Shown here one piece after another: positions 18,955 to 32,824 of a stretch of DNA of 64,000 nucleotides. The position numbers and the translations under genes are program-made. The DNA comes from Symsagittifera roscoffensis (Eukaryota; Xenacoelomorpha; Acoela; Convolutidae), in contig NC_087070.1 in NCBI RefSeq assembly GCF_963678635.1, forward strand, positions 39,012,600-39,076,599, written 5' to 3'. Within the stretch, counting starts at the first letter, position 1. Every line of letters starts with the position of its first letter. The notes under the pieces were generated by a model. The model did not search any database and was not told the DNA's origin. It saw only the letters and a program-made list of their open reading frames with translations.

Positions 18955-21900
18955 TGCGAAAAACCAGATATTTTTTCCGTTAATATTTTTAGCATAGGAA
19001 ATCCAGCTAAATTACACTCACTTATCAAAAAATGCCAAGTTCTAAAAAATTCGCCCAGTTTCATTTTGTGCATTCAGGAAGCAAAAATATCGAAACTTAC
19101 AAACATACATTTGAGTTTACTGGATAAATATAATGTTTTATTTGATTTTATACCGGGCTCAAATAATTCTGGTGGTTTCTTAACGTTATGGTCATCAAAC
19201 TTGAGTCCTGCAAAAAGAATTGCTTCAAGTACAGGTTTTCAATTGTTAAAGTTTGTCAAACTTGATTGGTTTGTTATCAACATTTATGCGAACCCAATTT
19301 CATTCCGAGCAACTTTGAATTCCCTGAAATTAAGCATCAGATTTTTACCTAATAAATCAAAAATTATCATTATGGGTGACTTTAATGCGCTGAGTTATGA
19401 TAATATTAACAGTTCTTCAATACTTAAGTTAAATGATGCACGTATCAAACGATTTACCCATCTCAAAGAACAAATTCTTGATTGTTTTAGTTTTGTTGAT
19501 TTTGCACTCAAGAATGATTTTTGTGATTATACACATTATGACAAACATCATAAACTTTTGCACGCATAGATTATGTTTTTATAAAATTCGAAACAGAGTA
19601 TGACTCTATGCAAAGCATTCAAATATCAATTTCTGATCATTTGCTCTTACACGTTTTTGTTAAGCCATCTAATTTGTATCAGCGCGGCCCTAGTTACTGG
19701 AAATTAAATGAAGAAATTTTAAACAACAACGCCAGCTTAATTTGTGAAGATCTAAAAAACTTGTACGAAAATGAATCACCAAGTAGTTACGAAAACTTTA
19801 AGCACAGTTTTCGTGACCTTCTGAGGTCATTAAAGAGAATAAAAAGCGTGTAGATCAGAAAGAACTTAATTTATTGAAGTATCACGAAAATGTTCTCAGA
19901 GATTGCATTCACAGCGGAAAAGGTCCAAACCCTAATTTGATTGAAAAATATCATTTGGTGCTGGAACATCTTCAAAAAGTTTCCTAGGAAAAAGATTTTT
20001 CAGATTATCGAAAAATTCAGAAAACTCTTAGCTATACATTCGAGGGTGTGCCCAAATTTTGTAGTCAATGGACATCAAAGAACACAATTAACTCAATCAA
20101 GCGAATTCAAGTGAATCAGAACGTTTATCATACGGATGAGGATATTCTTAATCAATTTCGAAAGTATTTTTCAAATATTTTTTCAAATAGTTCTACAACA
20201 GACTCCGATCAACTACTATTGACATTTTTATCAAAAAATAAACTCAAAAAAAATTAGAATGATGGCTATAGTTACTTTACAGAAGATGAACCTCACTCGG
20301 CTATAAACAAATTGAATTTGAAAAGCTCACCTGGACCAGACGGCCTTACTTCTAAGCTATATAAGACTTTCACGGATGAGTTTTGTTCAATTTTAGCTAA
20401 AGTTTTTAATCTTTTTGTTCATGGTGGAAAACTTCCAAACAGTTTTTATTTAGCAATAATCAAACTGCTCCCGAAATCTGAAAATGCCATAGCAGTACAA
20501 GATTTTCGCCCTATCAGCCTTATGAATACTGACGCGAAAATCTTTGACCATGTAGTCTGTAATCGAATTAAAAAAGACCTTTGCAAAGTTGTAAAAAACC
20601 ATCAGCACGCGTATTTGCCTGGAAGACAAATGCACACAGCAATACGAAAGTTGAAAAAAGCGATTACTCCTGAATGATTGGCTACCTGAGGTTCATGTGC
20701 TGTAAAATTAGACTTTTCTAAAGCATTTGACAGAGTTGACAGATCACTTCTCATCAAAATTTTGAAAGGGTTAAACCTTGATGAGTTTTCAGTTAGAGCT
20801 ATTGAACTTTGTATTTAGACTCAAAAGCAGTAATTGAGATAAATGGTTTTTTATCAGCCAGCTTCAAAATTCATCGCGGTGTGAAACAAGGTTGCCCTCT
20901 TTCCGCATTTTTGTTCATAGTTTTTATCGAACCCCTTCTTCAAGCAATTGAATCTACAGAAACAATTGAAAGTTTTGGGATATTGTGCTCCAAACTAGTT
21001 TCATATGCAGACAACATAACTTGCCTTATCAAAATTCGATGTATTGACAGGTTGTTCCGCTTAATCGATACATTTTGCAAACAAACTCAAATGATGATTA
21101 ACATAAGTAAAAGTGAAGTGCTTTCCATACCTGATTTATCACCCCATAAAACAGTCAAGGAAACAAAAATACTTGGTGTCTTGTATTACACTTCCCAAAA
21201 AGTTGAAAATATTGAATTATTGTTGAGTTCTCAAAATCAAAAACATCGCGGGTTAACTTCACTAAGTAAATCTTTGAGGGCCAAATCATTAACACTGTCA
21301 GTTTATGTTCTCCCTAAGTTTTTTCATTTGGCTCGTCATACAACAGTTAACTTGGATACTGTTAGTAAATGCCAAGAAATATTAAATACAGAATTGAAAA
21401 AATCAAGCAGACTCGACATAAGAAAAGAAGTTTTATATCACCCCATCTTAGATGGTGGGATAGGCTTACCATGCCTACAACTTAAACTTTTCAGTATGAA
21501 AATTATCGATTTCTTTGCTTCTGATATGTCAGATCAAAATAGTTTATTACCAACAGATTTTAATTTACCAAAAGAATTCAAAAATTTGTTGAGAAATACG
21601 AACATCTCTATTGAAATAAGTTCAAGTGATTTTGCAATATTTTCAAACAGTACCAATAGCCGTTTAATTATAACAATACAGACAAAATCGCGAGATGTTT
21701 ATTATTTCTGCTTACAAAACTGTAGTTTTTATCGAGCTGCATTTCCCGCTTGGGTTTTGCAGCAAACCGTTACCTCTGTTCAGAAGAAGAATTGAATAAA
21801 TTTACAGACAAATTTTGGAAAAATTCAATGCTTGATGTATGGGAAAAAAACTTTCTTTATAAATTTGCATACGCTGTTTTTAAAGATCGAGAAAAGCGGT

Positions 21901-22046
21901 GGTTTTCATTTCACGAGAATGCCCCCGAATGTTTCTATTGTAATTTAGAATGCGAAACATCCGAACACCTAATTTTCAGTTGTCCCTCGCTACAACCTTC
22001 AAGAAACATATTACAGATTAACAATTGGCGTGACGTTTTTGTATGA
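18955..22046 (+). pseudogene. LINE ORF2 remnant: endonuclease, reverse transcriptase, zinc finger
   Basis: An AP-type endonuclease is readable from about 18955: IQEAK, then GDFNA at about 19378, and after a frameshift SDH at about 19632. Reverse transcriptase follows in broken pieces: SSPGPDG at about 20320, FRPISL at about 20510, DFSKAFDRV at about 20715, GVKQGCPLS at about 20880, and at 21004 YADN in place of the catalytic YADD. A C-terminal C-x2-C...H-x4-C finger lies at about 21930-21990. Internal stops and at least four frame changes make the copy inactive; the YADN change would by itself disable polymerase activity. Confidence 0.82.
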
Positions 22047-22239
22047 ACCAACATTACAAGACTTAAGTATGTTGTTTCGGTTATTCGTGGTGCATTTTCA
22101 AAATCATCGACTTCATGGAAAATCAACTTGCAAACATTTGTGTCATGGAAAGTATGGAAGATAAGAAATACAAATTTCTCCATCTGATATAAACTACAAG
22201 GATATGGTAGACTTCAGCAACAAACCATCCGGTAAAAGT

Positions 22240-22893
22240 AATTTCAATTGAACAAAAACTGCTAAGAAGTAGAAGGTAGATATATCAAGCGTACCAGGAT
22301 ACTGTGTATCCGGTACTAAAAATTGTATTTTGAGCACAAGTCACAGAAAGAATAAAAACAGTTTTCAGATCAGGACACTCAATATCCGTTTGAACAAAAA
22401 AATGTACAGAAACAATTCAGAAACTAAGGTTACTAACTCGATGAGTACATAAACTCTCAACTAAAAAAAATTAATTTACAAATTGAAAAAAAAAAACTTA
22501 CACGTTTTTTGAACTTACACGTCAATTGAACAAAAACTGCTAAGAAGTAGAAGGTAGATATATCAAGCGTACCAGGATATTCTGCATCGGATACTAAAAA
22601 ATGTATTTTAAGCACAAGTCACAGAAAGAATAAGAACAGTTTGCCGATCAGGACAGCCAGTATCCGTTTGAACACAAAATGTACAGAAACAGTTTAGAAG
22701 GTGTTTCTTGTGTTAACAATTAGGTTACTAACTCGATGAGTTGTTTTCGACAAATATGATGTTATTTGATGTACACATTGATTATGAAGCTCTCAACTAA
22801 AAAAAAATAATTTACAGTTTCAAAAAAAAATGGTATTTGATATACATATTGATTATGAAACTCTCAATTAAAAAATTTAATTTACAATTTCAA
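22240..22893. repeat. AT-rich tandem repeat, two units of about 280 bp plus a partial third
   Basis: A unit starting TCAATTGAACAAAAACTGC begins at about 22240 and again at about 22520; both run through the same CACAAGTCACAGAAAG and ATCCGTTTGAACA blocks to CTCTCAACTAAAAAAA. The end of a third unit (GATTATGAAACTCTCAATTAAA) is seen at about 22850. No protein is encoded. Confidence 0.75.
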
Positions 22894-23415
22894 AAGCAAA
22901 AAAAAAATTTTGCTTTGTGGTTCCTACAAGTTTGAACGGAAAACAATTCAAAAGTTTTTAAAGTGTACCCGGTCGTAGGCTTTTTGCCCCCCACCCCCGA
23001 TAAAACTAAGCCATGGTCAAAGCCAATTGACGAAATCTCAGCTACCAATTCATCAGGAAGTGCTGATTGAATTAGAGACAAACTCAGAAATACGCTAACA
23101 GCGCAAACAACAAAAATATCAACGGAAGAAACAAGACAAATCCAAATAATTAAAACCATCTCCCCATTCACGAAAGAAATTGACAATTCAGCCGAAAGTC
23201 TGTATTATCCAAATCGAAGTTGTGCTTCCGATGTGCTCAAACAATTCCCCACAACATTTCAACAAAAGATGAAATTTCAAAAGCAAAATTTCTGAAAACG
23301 AATGACCGCAAACTGCATACACTGACAATTATTGCTCCCCCTCCCCCCGAAGCAGAGAAAATCATAACCATCATCAAAAGCGAGTGAATCATTCTACTTA
23401 ACAAGATGTTTTTTC
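22894..23415. other. Unassigned intergenic stretch
   Basis: No coding sequence, RNA gene or recognised repeat was seen. There are two C-rich runs (about 22985 and 23335) in otherwise AT-rich DNA. Confidence 0.4.
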
Positions 23416-24592
23416 TCATGGGATGCTTTCCCAGGTCTCGTAGACCTAAGAAAATTTGACCTAAATTAGCCAAAGTCAAATTGTCTAATTTGATTTTGTA
23501 TGCAACGATATCGAGGCAAAATCAATTCTCCAATTACCGGGAGACATCACTCATAGCCCTATAATCCAACGTAAGACGTGTATCGTAACTAAACTGGGTC
23601 AGTATGATTAAACAGGCAGCGCCCTTTTAGAAGCTAAAATACAAAATGATGAACAAGAGAAAAAGTTGACAGGTTAGTCTTATAAATCGAGAATAAATTG
23701 CTTTAAACTGTGGAAGAGGTAGAAATCTCGTTTCACATACCATCATTACATGAATGTCAAAAGTGCAAAATCTCTGAACGCCAAGAAAAAGGTCATCACT
23801 GCGATTGGTGCAACCTAGCAAATCAACAAACCAATAGTCAGTCTTCAAAAAAACCCAGCGCGAATAATGCCAACGACAAAGAAAACAAGGACAGAACAAC
23901 AACTGACAAGGCTTGTCATGCTAGCGAAAATGTCCAAGTATTGAAGGTCATCAGTAAGTTACCATCGGCAATATAACAATCATCTGCTTGTATCACATAT
24001 GCGGCTAAGAAAAACAGGTCCTATAATCATTGGCTCAAGGGTCAGGGACACTATCTCTTATGCTTTTATACTTCATTCAGTCAGAGCAAATTTGGTTCGC
24101 GTAGGACATGAGACTACTAATCGTGTTCTCGCTCAAAGTCCACTACAAAAATACCCCTCATTCTAGTAATGGCCAGGTCTTCAAATACCTGAAATACGCG
24201 AACGTCGTTAAAAACAGGGTTAGAAACTCAAGTATATCAATAATTTTTGGACAAAGGACCTTTTATCCATTTCAGATGGATCAACCTAAAACCCGCCATA
24301 TCTCAACATGACTGTGTGAAAATACAATCAAGAAAATAAATTAAGTACTCGCTTAGTGACACGACTCTAGAATTAAGTAAATAATGTGGGTAAAGCAACT
24401 CTAAAAATATTAGAGAATAACTAGTTTCAACTCAAGAAGTTTTTTTGTTTTGACCATTGGGCAGCTTCAGTTTTTGACCTACCCAATCAGCATTCTCTAT
24501 TGCCCAGCGATGGCACTCTCGTAGGAAATCGCGACGTTCTCTGGCGGGAACAAGCCAGCTCTACTCGAATTTTTTTTCAGTAAAGTTGCGAA
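23416..24592 (+). mobile_element. LINE 5' fragment, ORF1 region only
   Basis: The sequence from CATGGGATGC onward matches the start of the longer LINE at 18090, including the ORF1 zinc knuckle (at about 23755-23815, in an open stretch 23710-23976). It ends abruptly at a family-B LTR. The same fragment, again ending at the same base next to a family-B LTR, is found at 58239-59346, so the pair is a duplicated locus rather than two insertions. Confidence 0.75.
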
Positions 24593-25307
24593 TGTAAAAT
24601 TCGCCCGGAAAATACACAACGACCGAAAGTAAAACTATAACCTATGATGACTGACTAGCGTCAAAATAGGGCTTCACGTGCTTTTAATCGTCCCTAACGA
24701 AGCCAGTTCAAAAACATCGGGTCAACGAGTTGTTGCTGCTTAAAGGCTATCAGACGAGCCGCGCAAATTAACTTTGTTGCATCCAAAATACTGAATTCAT
24801 GGCGGGGTCTCAGTGTCCCCAGGCCACAAGGTCACTCCTAAAAACGGGGTAGATACATTATCCTTATTAAGTTACCATACTAATATTGTTTCTGTACACT
24901 AGAGAAAATCACCCTATCCATCGGAGATAGGTCGATCTTTTCTTTAAGCCTTAGCTTCTCATAGCCTGAAACTGATAATAGATGTTAATAATTTAAATTC
25001 AGGACATCTCCAGAAGCTAAGAGTTATTAAGACAACAGTTCAGGAGTGCATCTCCAGACCCTTCCGATTTCTTCAAAATCCCTGAAGAGACGTCTTCTTC
25101 ACGACCACGAAGGGTTGCCGTCTTCACTCTGGGCCGTCCGGATTGGTTAAATTCTTCTGGTAACGATCGTATCAGCACAACTGTAACAATCCGGAAGGCT
25201 TCTAGTTTTCTCGATAGTTATCTCTCTTGATGTCATCGCATTTTTTTTCGCTTTACATGGTTCTTGTTTTATGCTAGCGAAAATCATGGTTCTCATTTTT
25301 GCTGTCA
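24593..25307 (-). repeat. Family-B LTR copy A (internally deleted)
   Basis: Read on the minus strand the LTR ends CGAATTTTACA, like element 1. It shares with element 1 the block around CTGAGACCC(C/A)GCCATGA. Compared with copy D, about 75 bp near the right end are missing. Being left of minus-strand ORF2 remnants, it is the 3' LTR of its element. Confidence 0.75.
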
Positions 25308-26813
25308 CTAAAAGTGGCTCTTCCAAATCCGTTCTTTTTGTCAAATAAGACAGTTACTCATCGAAACTGTTTTTTTGTACAGTCAAACCACTTCGAATAG
25401 CACAGAAAAACAATTTTACTCTGGAATTTTTTGGTCAATTTTCCCGCAATATTGATTCGAGTCTTCTGATTTCATTGACTTCTTATATCAATTGCCGCGA
25501 TAAACTTAAGCGTGACCTGGTCGATTCGAATTTTTCAAAAGTTACTGTTTCCCCAAAAACCAAGCTCAAACTTCAGAAAATGACCGACTGGCACATACTC
25601 CCCGAACTCAATGGTCAGTTAGTCTTCAGAATATTGATTGTGTCTCAAATTACAGTGCCAGTAGTCATATACAGAAGTTTGCAGCAGACTCAACCTTAGC
25701 TAATTGCCAAAATTCACGGCCATGAAAAATTGACATTCTCAAAGTAAACAGTGATAAAAATCATCATCCAACTGCACCCTGGATTTCAGCATTATAAGCC
25801 ATTTTAAATTTGAATAAAAATAGTGTATGAGATAACAATAGCTTGTGAGTTAAAATCTTTTTTATTCCCTCAGATTTCATCTGAAATCACGCTCAAGCCC
25901 CAATTCCTTTCACTGCTCAAGACTCAAGAATCCACCCAGAGTATCCGACCTAGAGGTCCCCCTTGCCTCTGAAGTACTGGGTCCGGATGCGCTCGACACT
26001 GTGATCTGCCTTGCCAATTCTTCTTTTCACGAACCCTTCCCATGCCTTCAGTTCCTTATAGGCCCGCTTCCACTGTTTTTGCTCCTGTAACTTTCTGGGA
26101 TGGTTTGATAGCTTCTTCGCCTTGAGCTCTCTATTCAGGCAAAAGACCTGATGTAAGCTCAAGCTCACGTTTTTCGTTATTTCTTCCTACAGTATCGACC
26201 ACCTCGCTTTAGTGTTATTTCTCCCTATTAGCCCACTTGCATCTCTTGGTTATTCCATTACGATGGGCAAGCAGCGAACTCTTAAAACCTCAGGCTCTGT
26301 TTCTGCCAAGATCTGACGATGTTCCTTTTGATTTTTCTTCATATAGTTTTTTAACAAGACATATATGACATATAGAAAAGAAGTCATCATCTACCTGATT
26401 CATGAGAAAAATCAAATACGGCTCCAGATATGCTTCATTTCCATCGGTTTAGCGAATACCTTGCAGGCAGTCTCAAAAAACTCAAATCTCCTGCTATAGT
26501 CAACCGCATGTATTGACTTCTTATATCAATTGCCGCGATAAACTTAAGCGTGACATGGTCGATTCGAACTTTTCAAAAGTTACTGTTTTCCCAAAAACCA
26601 TGCAGATTTGTCATGCAGATTTTTGATATATGAATAAATAAAGAGAAATAGATAACAACAGTTTGTGAGTTGAAATCTATTTTTTATTCCCTCAGATTTC
26701 ATCTGAAATCACGCTCAAGCCCCAATTTTTTTCCCTGCTCACGACTCAAGAGTCCACTCAGAGTATCCGACCTAACTCGTCCCCCTTGCCTTTAAAGTAC
26801 TGGGTCCAGATGC
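25308..26813 (-). pseudogene. Family-B internal region with ORF2 C-terminal remnant (unit 1)
   Basis: This is the 3' internal part of a minus-strand family-B element. A 72-codon open stretch at 25950-26168 (minus), rich in Lys and Arg, recurs at 28058-28276 and 60796-61032 and matches the place of the ORF2 C-terminus. The rest is non-coding 3' sequence and frameshifted remnant. Almost the whole segment, with the LTR, is repeated about 2.1 kb to the right with very few differences. Confidence 0.65.
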
Positions 26814-27413
26814 ATCCAAAATACTGAATTCATGTCGGGGTCTCAGTGTCCCCAGGCCACAAGGTCACTCCTAAAAACGGGGTAGATACATTATCCTTAT
26901 TAAGTTATCATACTAATTTTGTTTCTGTACACTAGAGAAAATCACCCTATCCATCGGAGATAGGTCGATCTTTTCTTTAAGCCTTAGCTTCTCATAGCCT
27001 GAAACTGATAATAGATGTTAATAATTTAAATTCAGGACATCTCCAGAAGCTAAGAGTTATTAAGACGACAGTTCAGGAGTGCATCTCCAGACCCTTCCGA
27101 TTTCTTCAAAATTACTGAAGAGACGTCTTCTTCACGACCACGAAGGGTTGCCGTCTTCACTCTGGGCCGTCCGGATTGGTTAAATTCTTCTGGTAACGAT
27201 CGTATCAGCACAACTGTAACAATCCGGAAGGCTTCTAGTTTTCTCGATAGTTATCTCTCTTGATGTCATCGCATTTTTGTTCGCTTTACATGGTTCTTGT
27301 TTTATGCTAGCGAAAATCATGGTTCTCATTTTTGCGGTTTCTTAGTTGTCGCGAAAATAAAAAAAGTAGACGTGCCTTTCTTTTCGAACGAAATTTCAAA
27401 AATAAGCATGTCA
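26814..27413 (-). repeat. Family-B LTR copy B, truncated
   Basis: It joins in mid-LTR (the ATCCAAAATACTG point of copy A) straight onto internal sequence, so the LTR 3' portion is absent. The junction shares only a few bases (TGC) between the two partners, as expected of a tandem duplication breakpoint. The right end has the extra 75 bp lost from copy A. Confidence 0.72.
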
Positions 27414-30400
27414 ACTAAAAGTGGCTCTTCCAAATCCGTTCTTTTTGTCAAATAAGACAGTTACTCATCGAAACTGTTTTTTTTGTATAGTCAAACCACT
27501 TCGAATAGCACAGAAAAACAATTTTACTCTGGAATTTTTTGGTCAATTTTCCCGCAATATTGATTCGAGTCTTCTGATTTCATTGACTTCTTATATCAAT
27601 TGCCACGATAAACTTAAGCGTGACCTGGTCGATTCGAATTTTTCAAAAGTTACTGTTTCCCCAAAAACCAAGCTCAAACTTCAGAAAATGACCGACTGGC
27701 ACATACTCCCCGAACTCAATAGTCAGTTAGTCTTCAGAATATTGATTGTGTCTCAAATTACAGTGCCAGTAGTCATATACAGAAGTTTGCAGCAGACTCA
27801 ACCTTAGCTAATTGCCAAAATTCACGGCCATGAAAAATTGATATTCTCAAAGTAAACAGTGATAAAAATCATCATCCAACTGCACCCTGGATTTCAGCAT
27901 TATAAGCCATTTTAAATTTGAATAAAAATAGTGTATGAGATAACAATAGCTTGTGAGTTAAAATCTTTTTTATTCCCTCAGATTTCATCTGAAATCACGC
28001 TCAAGCCCCAATTCCTTTCACTGCTCAAGACTCAAGAATCCACCCAGAGTATCCGACCTAGAGGTCCCCCTTGCCTCTGAAGTACTGGGTCCGGATGCGC
28101 TCGACACTGTGATCTGCCTTGCCAATTCTTCTTTTCACGAACCCTTCCCATGCCTTCAGTTCCTTATAGGCCCGCTTCCACTGTTTTTGCTCCTGTAACT
28201 TTCTGGGATGGTTTGATAGCTTCTTCGCCTTGAGCTCTCTATTCAGGCAAAAGAACTGATGTAAGCTCAAGCTCACGTTTTTCGTTATTTCTTCCTACAG
28301 TATCGACCACCTCGCTTTAGTGTTATTTCTCCCTATTAGCCCACTTGCATCTCTTGGTTATTCCATTACGATGGGCAAGCAGCGAACTCTTAAAACCTCA
28401 GGCTCTGTTTCTGCCAAGATCTGACGATGTTCCTTTTGATTTTTCTTCATATAGTTTTTTAACAAGACATATATGACATATAGAAAAGAAGTCATCATCT
28501 ACCTGATTCATGAGAAAAATCAAATACGGCTCCAGATATGCTTCATTTCCATCGGTTTAGCGAATACCTTGCAGGCAGTCTCAAAAAACTCAAATCTCCT
28601 GCTATAGTCAACCGCATGTATTGACTTCTTATATCAATTGCCGCGATAAACTTAAGCGTGACATGGTCGATTCGAACTTTTCAAAAGTTACTGTTTTCCC
28701 AAAAACCATGCAGATTTGTCATGCAGATTTTTGATATATGAATAAATAAAGTGAAATAGATAACAACAGTTTGTGAGTTGAAATCTATTTTTTATTCCCT
28801 CAGATTTCATCTGAAATCACGCTCAAGCCCCAATTTTTTTCCCTGCTCACGACTCAAGAGTCCACTCAGAGTATCCGACCTAACTCGTCCCCCTTGCCTT
28901 TGAAGTACTGGGTCCAGATGCGCTCGACACTGTGATCTGCCTTGTCAATTCTTCTTTTCACGATTCCTTCCCATTTCTTCAGTTGCTTATAGGCCCGCAT
29001 CCACTATTTCTGCTCTTGTAATTTTCTGGGTTGGTTTGATAGCTTCTTCGCCTTGGGCTCTCTATTCAGGGAAAAGAACTGATGTAAGTTCAAGCTCACG
29101 TTTTTCGTTAATTCTTTCTACAGTATCGACTGCTTTAGTGTTATTCCTCCTTATTAACCCACTTCCATCTCGTGGTTAGTCCATTACGATGGACAAGCAG
29201 CGGACTCTTAAAACCTCCGGCCCTATTTCTGCCAAGATCTGACGATGTTCCTTTTGAAGTTTCTTCATATGGTTTTTCAAGAAGACATATATGACATATA
29301 GCAAAGAAGTCATCATCTACCTGATTCATGAGACAAATCGTATACGGCTCTAGATGTGCTTCATTTCATCGGTTTAGCGAATAACTTGCAGGCAGTCTCA
29401 AAAAACTCAAGCTTCCTGGTATAGTCAACCGCATGTATCGCCTCCACGGTTGGTGCTTTCGAGTCTCGGTATTTCATCACGTCATCCTCAATCTATTGCA
29501 GTGGTAGCGTCCAATTCAATACGAAGACGGTCACCTTTTGTTGATGATCTGGTAACTAAAGTGCCCGAATTTCCTCAACGTCCCCTATCAAGCAGAGGTT
29601 GGACTTCTCGTGATACTACACGGTCTGTGAAACACAATGATATGGTTAGTATCCATGTGTCAAGTTAATATTCAGGAGATTGCGCTCTACACAAGCCTCG
29701 AGCAAAGAATCGAACTCCATCATCTTCGAGTGTACCGAATCTTTCTTATCCACAGCCGGGGCGTTATTGAGTACTTTACCGTTCCTACTTTGTTTTTCAA
29801 AGTCGCTAGAATTCTCCTTCTCCAGGCTCAAGAGCTCTTCTCCCAAGGTGTTACTCAATTACTCAACCCTGAGTCCTGACACTGCTCCCCACACTTTCTA
29901 AAGCAAGTGGTGTGAGTGATGTGATATTTCTGCCAGTGTTATACACTCGGGTACTGAGAAGGCCTTATCAATCATCACCCTCTGGCTAGAGGCTTCCACC
30001 TTTGACTTTTGTAATCGATAATGGCTCCCGTTTGCGCTGACCGATCTCATCAAGGACTTCGCACACATCGGCAGGCTATAGGCCTCACTCACCGGGAATC
30101 CCATATCTGCTTCCAAGCCTACCTTCCATCCCTTGGTATGTTTCTGAATCATTTGAAGGCCCGGATTCTAGGCCAGGATTCCACACTCAGCGCCGTGACT
30201 ATATGATAGTCGGATGCTAGCCTTTCTAGCGACTCTGGACATCAAGTTCTTGAGAAAAATCAGAGTGCCGTTACCAACTTCACCGTGGTACTCGCACAAA
30301 AGTCAGCTACGACTTGCACCTCATTCTTCTCTTTCACTGCAATGTCACCAAATCACCTGGCCAAGTTTTTTCTCTGAAACGAATGAATTCTCACGTATGA

Positions 30401-32231
30401 TCGTTAGTCACAAGAGTGTTGTCCGCCTCTTGTTGCCACATGGAGGCAAAAGCCTGACTCCATCTCCTTTCTCAATCCCAGCGTTCTGGTATACGTTTAA
30501 AATAATACTCGAGACCCTGTTCACCAATGCCCTAATTTTTGTCGCTTTCCGGTATCAAGCCCGGATCACCGCGTCAGGTATCACTGACATGATCCACCTC
30601 AAGAAACAAGTAGCGTCCTTCCTCCACGCAAGACTTGGCCCGGAGTCATCTCGAGCAACATGTTGCATCATCAATTGGTACATATGTAGGCAGTTATTAC
30701 ATGACTTCAGATCCTCCAATGCAACTCCGGTCAAGCACAACTGACTGAAAAAGATTCGCCATCAGAGGCTGAGCGGATGAGGGTGCATTCATTTTGTTCT
30801 CAAAGTAGTTTTTCCCACGTTCGCCCTAAATGACTCCTCAGCTCCAGTTTGTTCCCCTCTGCTTTCTGCTGCGTGGCCCAACTCCGGCGCTTTCTGAATA
30901 TTCCACGATCGAGCTTCTTGAGACAATTCTCTAGCTCCCTTATCGTGTTCAGGCTATCTACCAAGAACGATCCTTTCTCGAGGGGATCTTTCGATATTTG
31001 TTGTCCGACGCTCTGATGTTGACTTGAGACCCAATCCTTGCCGACATCCCTCTCCCACATTTGACCGCTGGTTTATCCTCTCTATATTTTTACCCTCTGT
31101 GGCTGAAAGTCCTCTTCTGTCACAGGACCAGGTGAAGTTTCCATATCGGCGACCACCTCCACTAATTTCCTAGATGTCGAGTTGTCTTTGTAAGCTGCAG
31201 TCTTCCATCTTGCCAAAACCATCGGAGGTGTCTTTTTCAGGTTCGCCTCTGACACCGCCTCCGTTGAAAGACTGACTTCTTCCATCTCTCGCTCAACACC
31301 GAAGCGGCCTCCTTTTCTTTACACTCTTCTTCCGAAACCCGCCTTCCCTATTCCATTGTCTCAAGCACCTTTTTTCCCTTTTCAGCCTTAGGTATATTAG
31401 TCTTTTTAGCTATAACTATAAGTTCATCTTCATGGTCTTTTATTAACTTTTTTATTATTTTTTTTAACTTTCACGTTCCTTTTTAAAGTAGGAGATGTTT
31501 TTACAGGATCTGGGTTCAGTGTTCGGCCTCGTTTCCCTGAAAAGAATCATTTTGCTAAGTAATTCTTCTCTCGCCTCCTTGTCTAGTCCAATTCCCATCA
31601 GGATGGGCTCTCCGAACTCCTACACTATTTCCCACTTTTCCTCCTGATTTCCTCTACAAACACTCTCCTTTCCACCTTCTGATCAAACTCCGTCAAGAAC
31701 TTTTGCCATACTTCTGGATCCAGAGTACTCAAGAACTTCGTTTGAATTCCCTCGAATGTGTTTTTCTCATTACTGTCACTACTCATGAAAACCGTGCCCA
31801 TGTCTACCGGTTGACTCCCAATCTGTAACTCTAGAATTTTTCGAGAGGATCCCAAAGTTGGTGTCGCCGTATCTGGCCACTCTTCTCCGCTTAATTCCTG
31901 CAGAAAAACTCGCGTTGTCCCAGGGCTGTAGATCCCTGCAATCATTTCTTCAGCTGGGCTCGCTCTTGTGTTCATATCCTCCTCAGGTTCACTGAGAACT
32001 TTTTCCTTTTTTCCTTTTTCTCTTTTTTGGTCGCTTCAGAGTTGTCGCTTCAAACCTCTGAACCTTTTCTCTCCTGGGAGATTTCTTTTATCTCCAAGAG
32101 TGTCAATTGACAGAGGTGATGGCGTGACTGGGTTTGAACTTTTGTACTCAATGAGGGGCAAATAAAGAGCGCAAGCCGCATCTAGCCTACGTCCCTCATG
32201 TTGTAGCTCCACCTCTACCTCACGTGCCAAG
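27414..32231 (-). pseudogene. Family-B ORF2 remnant (unit 2), C-terminal half
   Basis: Minus-strand pieces match element 1 ORF2 in order: the C-terminal Lys-rich piece (28058-28276), SDFEKQ...LLEA (29646-29858), AFSVPEC and upstream residues (29898-30152), a Cys-containing piece (30555-30740), and STLDPEVWQKFL (31625-31975), which parallels the GTLPEEEW region of ORF2. Stops and frameshifts separate them. The order right to left equals N- to C-terminal, confirming minus orientation. The unit ends at a join to another partial LTR. Confidence 0.75.
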
Positions 32232-32824
32232 TTACTGAATTCATGGCTGGGTCTCAGTATCCCCAGGCCACGAGGTCACTCCTAAAAACGGGGTAGATAC
32301 ATTATCCTTATTAAGTTACCATACTAGTATTCTTTCTGTACATTAGAAAAAATCACCCTATCCATCGGAGATAGGTCGACCTTTTCTTTAAGCCTTAGCT
32401 TCTCATAGCCTGAAACTGACAATAGATGTTAAAAACTTAAATTCAAAACATCTCCGGAAGCTAAAAGTTATTAAGACAACAGTTCAGGAGTGCATCTCCA
32501 GGCCCTTCCTATTTCTTTAATATTCCTGAAGAGACGTCTTCTTCACGACCACGAAGGGTTGCCGTCTTCATTTTGGGCCGTCCGGATCGGTTAAATTCTT
32601 CCGGTAACGATTGTATCAGCACAACCGTTACAATCCGGAAGGTTTCTAGTTTTCTCGATAGTTATCTCTCTTGATGTCATCGCAATTTTTCTCGCTTATG
32701 GTGGTTCTTGTTTTATGCTAGCGAAAATCTTGGTTCTCATTTTCGCTATTTTTTAGTTGTCGCGAAAATAAAAAAAGTAGACGTGTCTTTCTTTTCGAAC
32801 GAAATTTTAAAAACAAGCATGTCA
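32232..32824 (-). repeat. Family-B LTR copy C, truncated
   Basis: It starts in mid-LTR at ACTGAATTCATGGCTGGG, joined to ORF2 remnant after CACGTGCCA, and runs to the same right end (GCATGTCA) as copies B and D. It is the third partial LTR in a series of tandem duplications. Confidence 0.72.

Larger units (their letters stand above)
18083..22230 (+). mobile_element. Decayed LINE (non-LTR retrotransposon), longest copy in the window
   Basis: The element reads in the plus strand: 5' region, ORF1 with a zinc knuckle, then ORF2 with endonuclease, reverse transcriptase and a C-terminal zinc finger. The layout fits an AP-endonuclease LINE clade such as L1/Tx1 or CR1; the clade cannot be fixed by eye. 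It is interrupted by many stops and frameshifts. Two shorter copies of its 5' part lie at 23416 and 58239. The 3' end is not sharp and is placed at about 22230 where the coding remnants stop and tandem repeats begin. Confidence 0.8.

Noticed and set aside
29141-29329. 62-codon minus-strand stretch repeated at 33761 and 62158
   Set aside because: It is repeated because the family-B sequence is repeated; in element 1 ORF2 the matching region reads in another frame, so it is not an independent gene.
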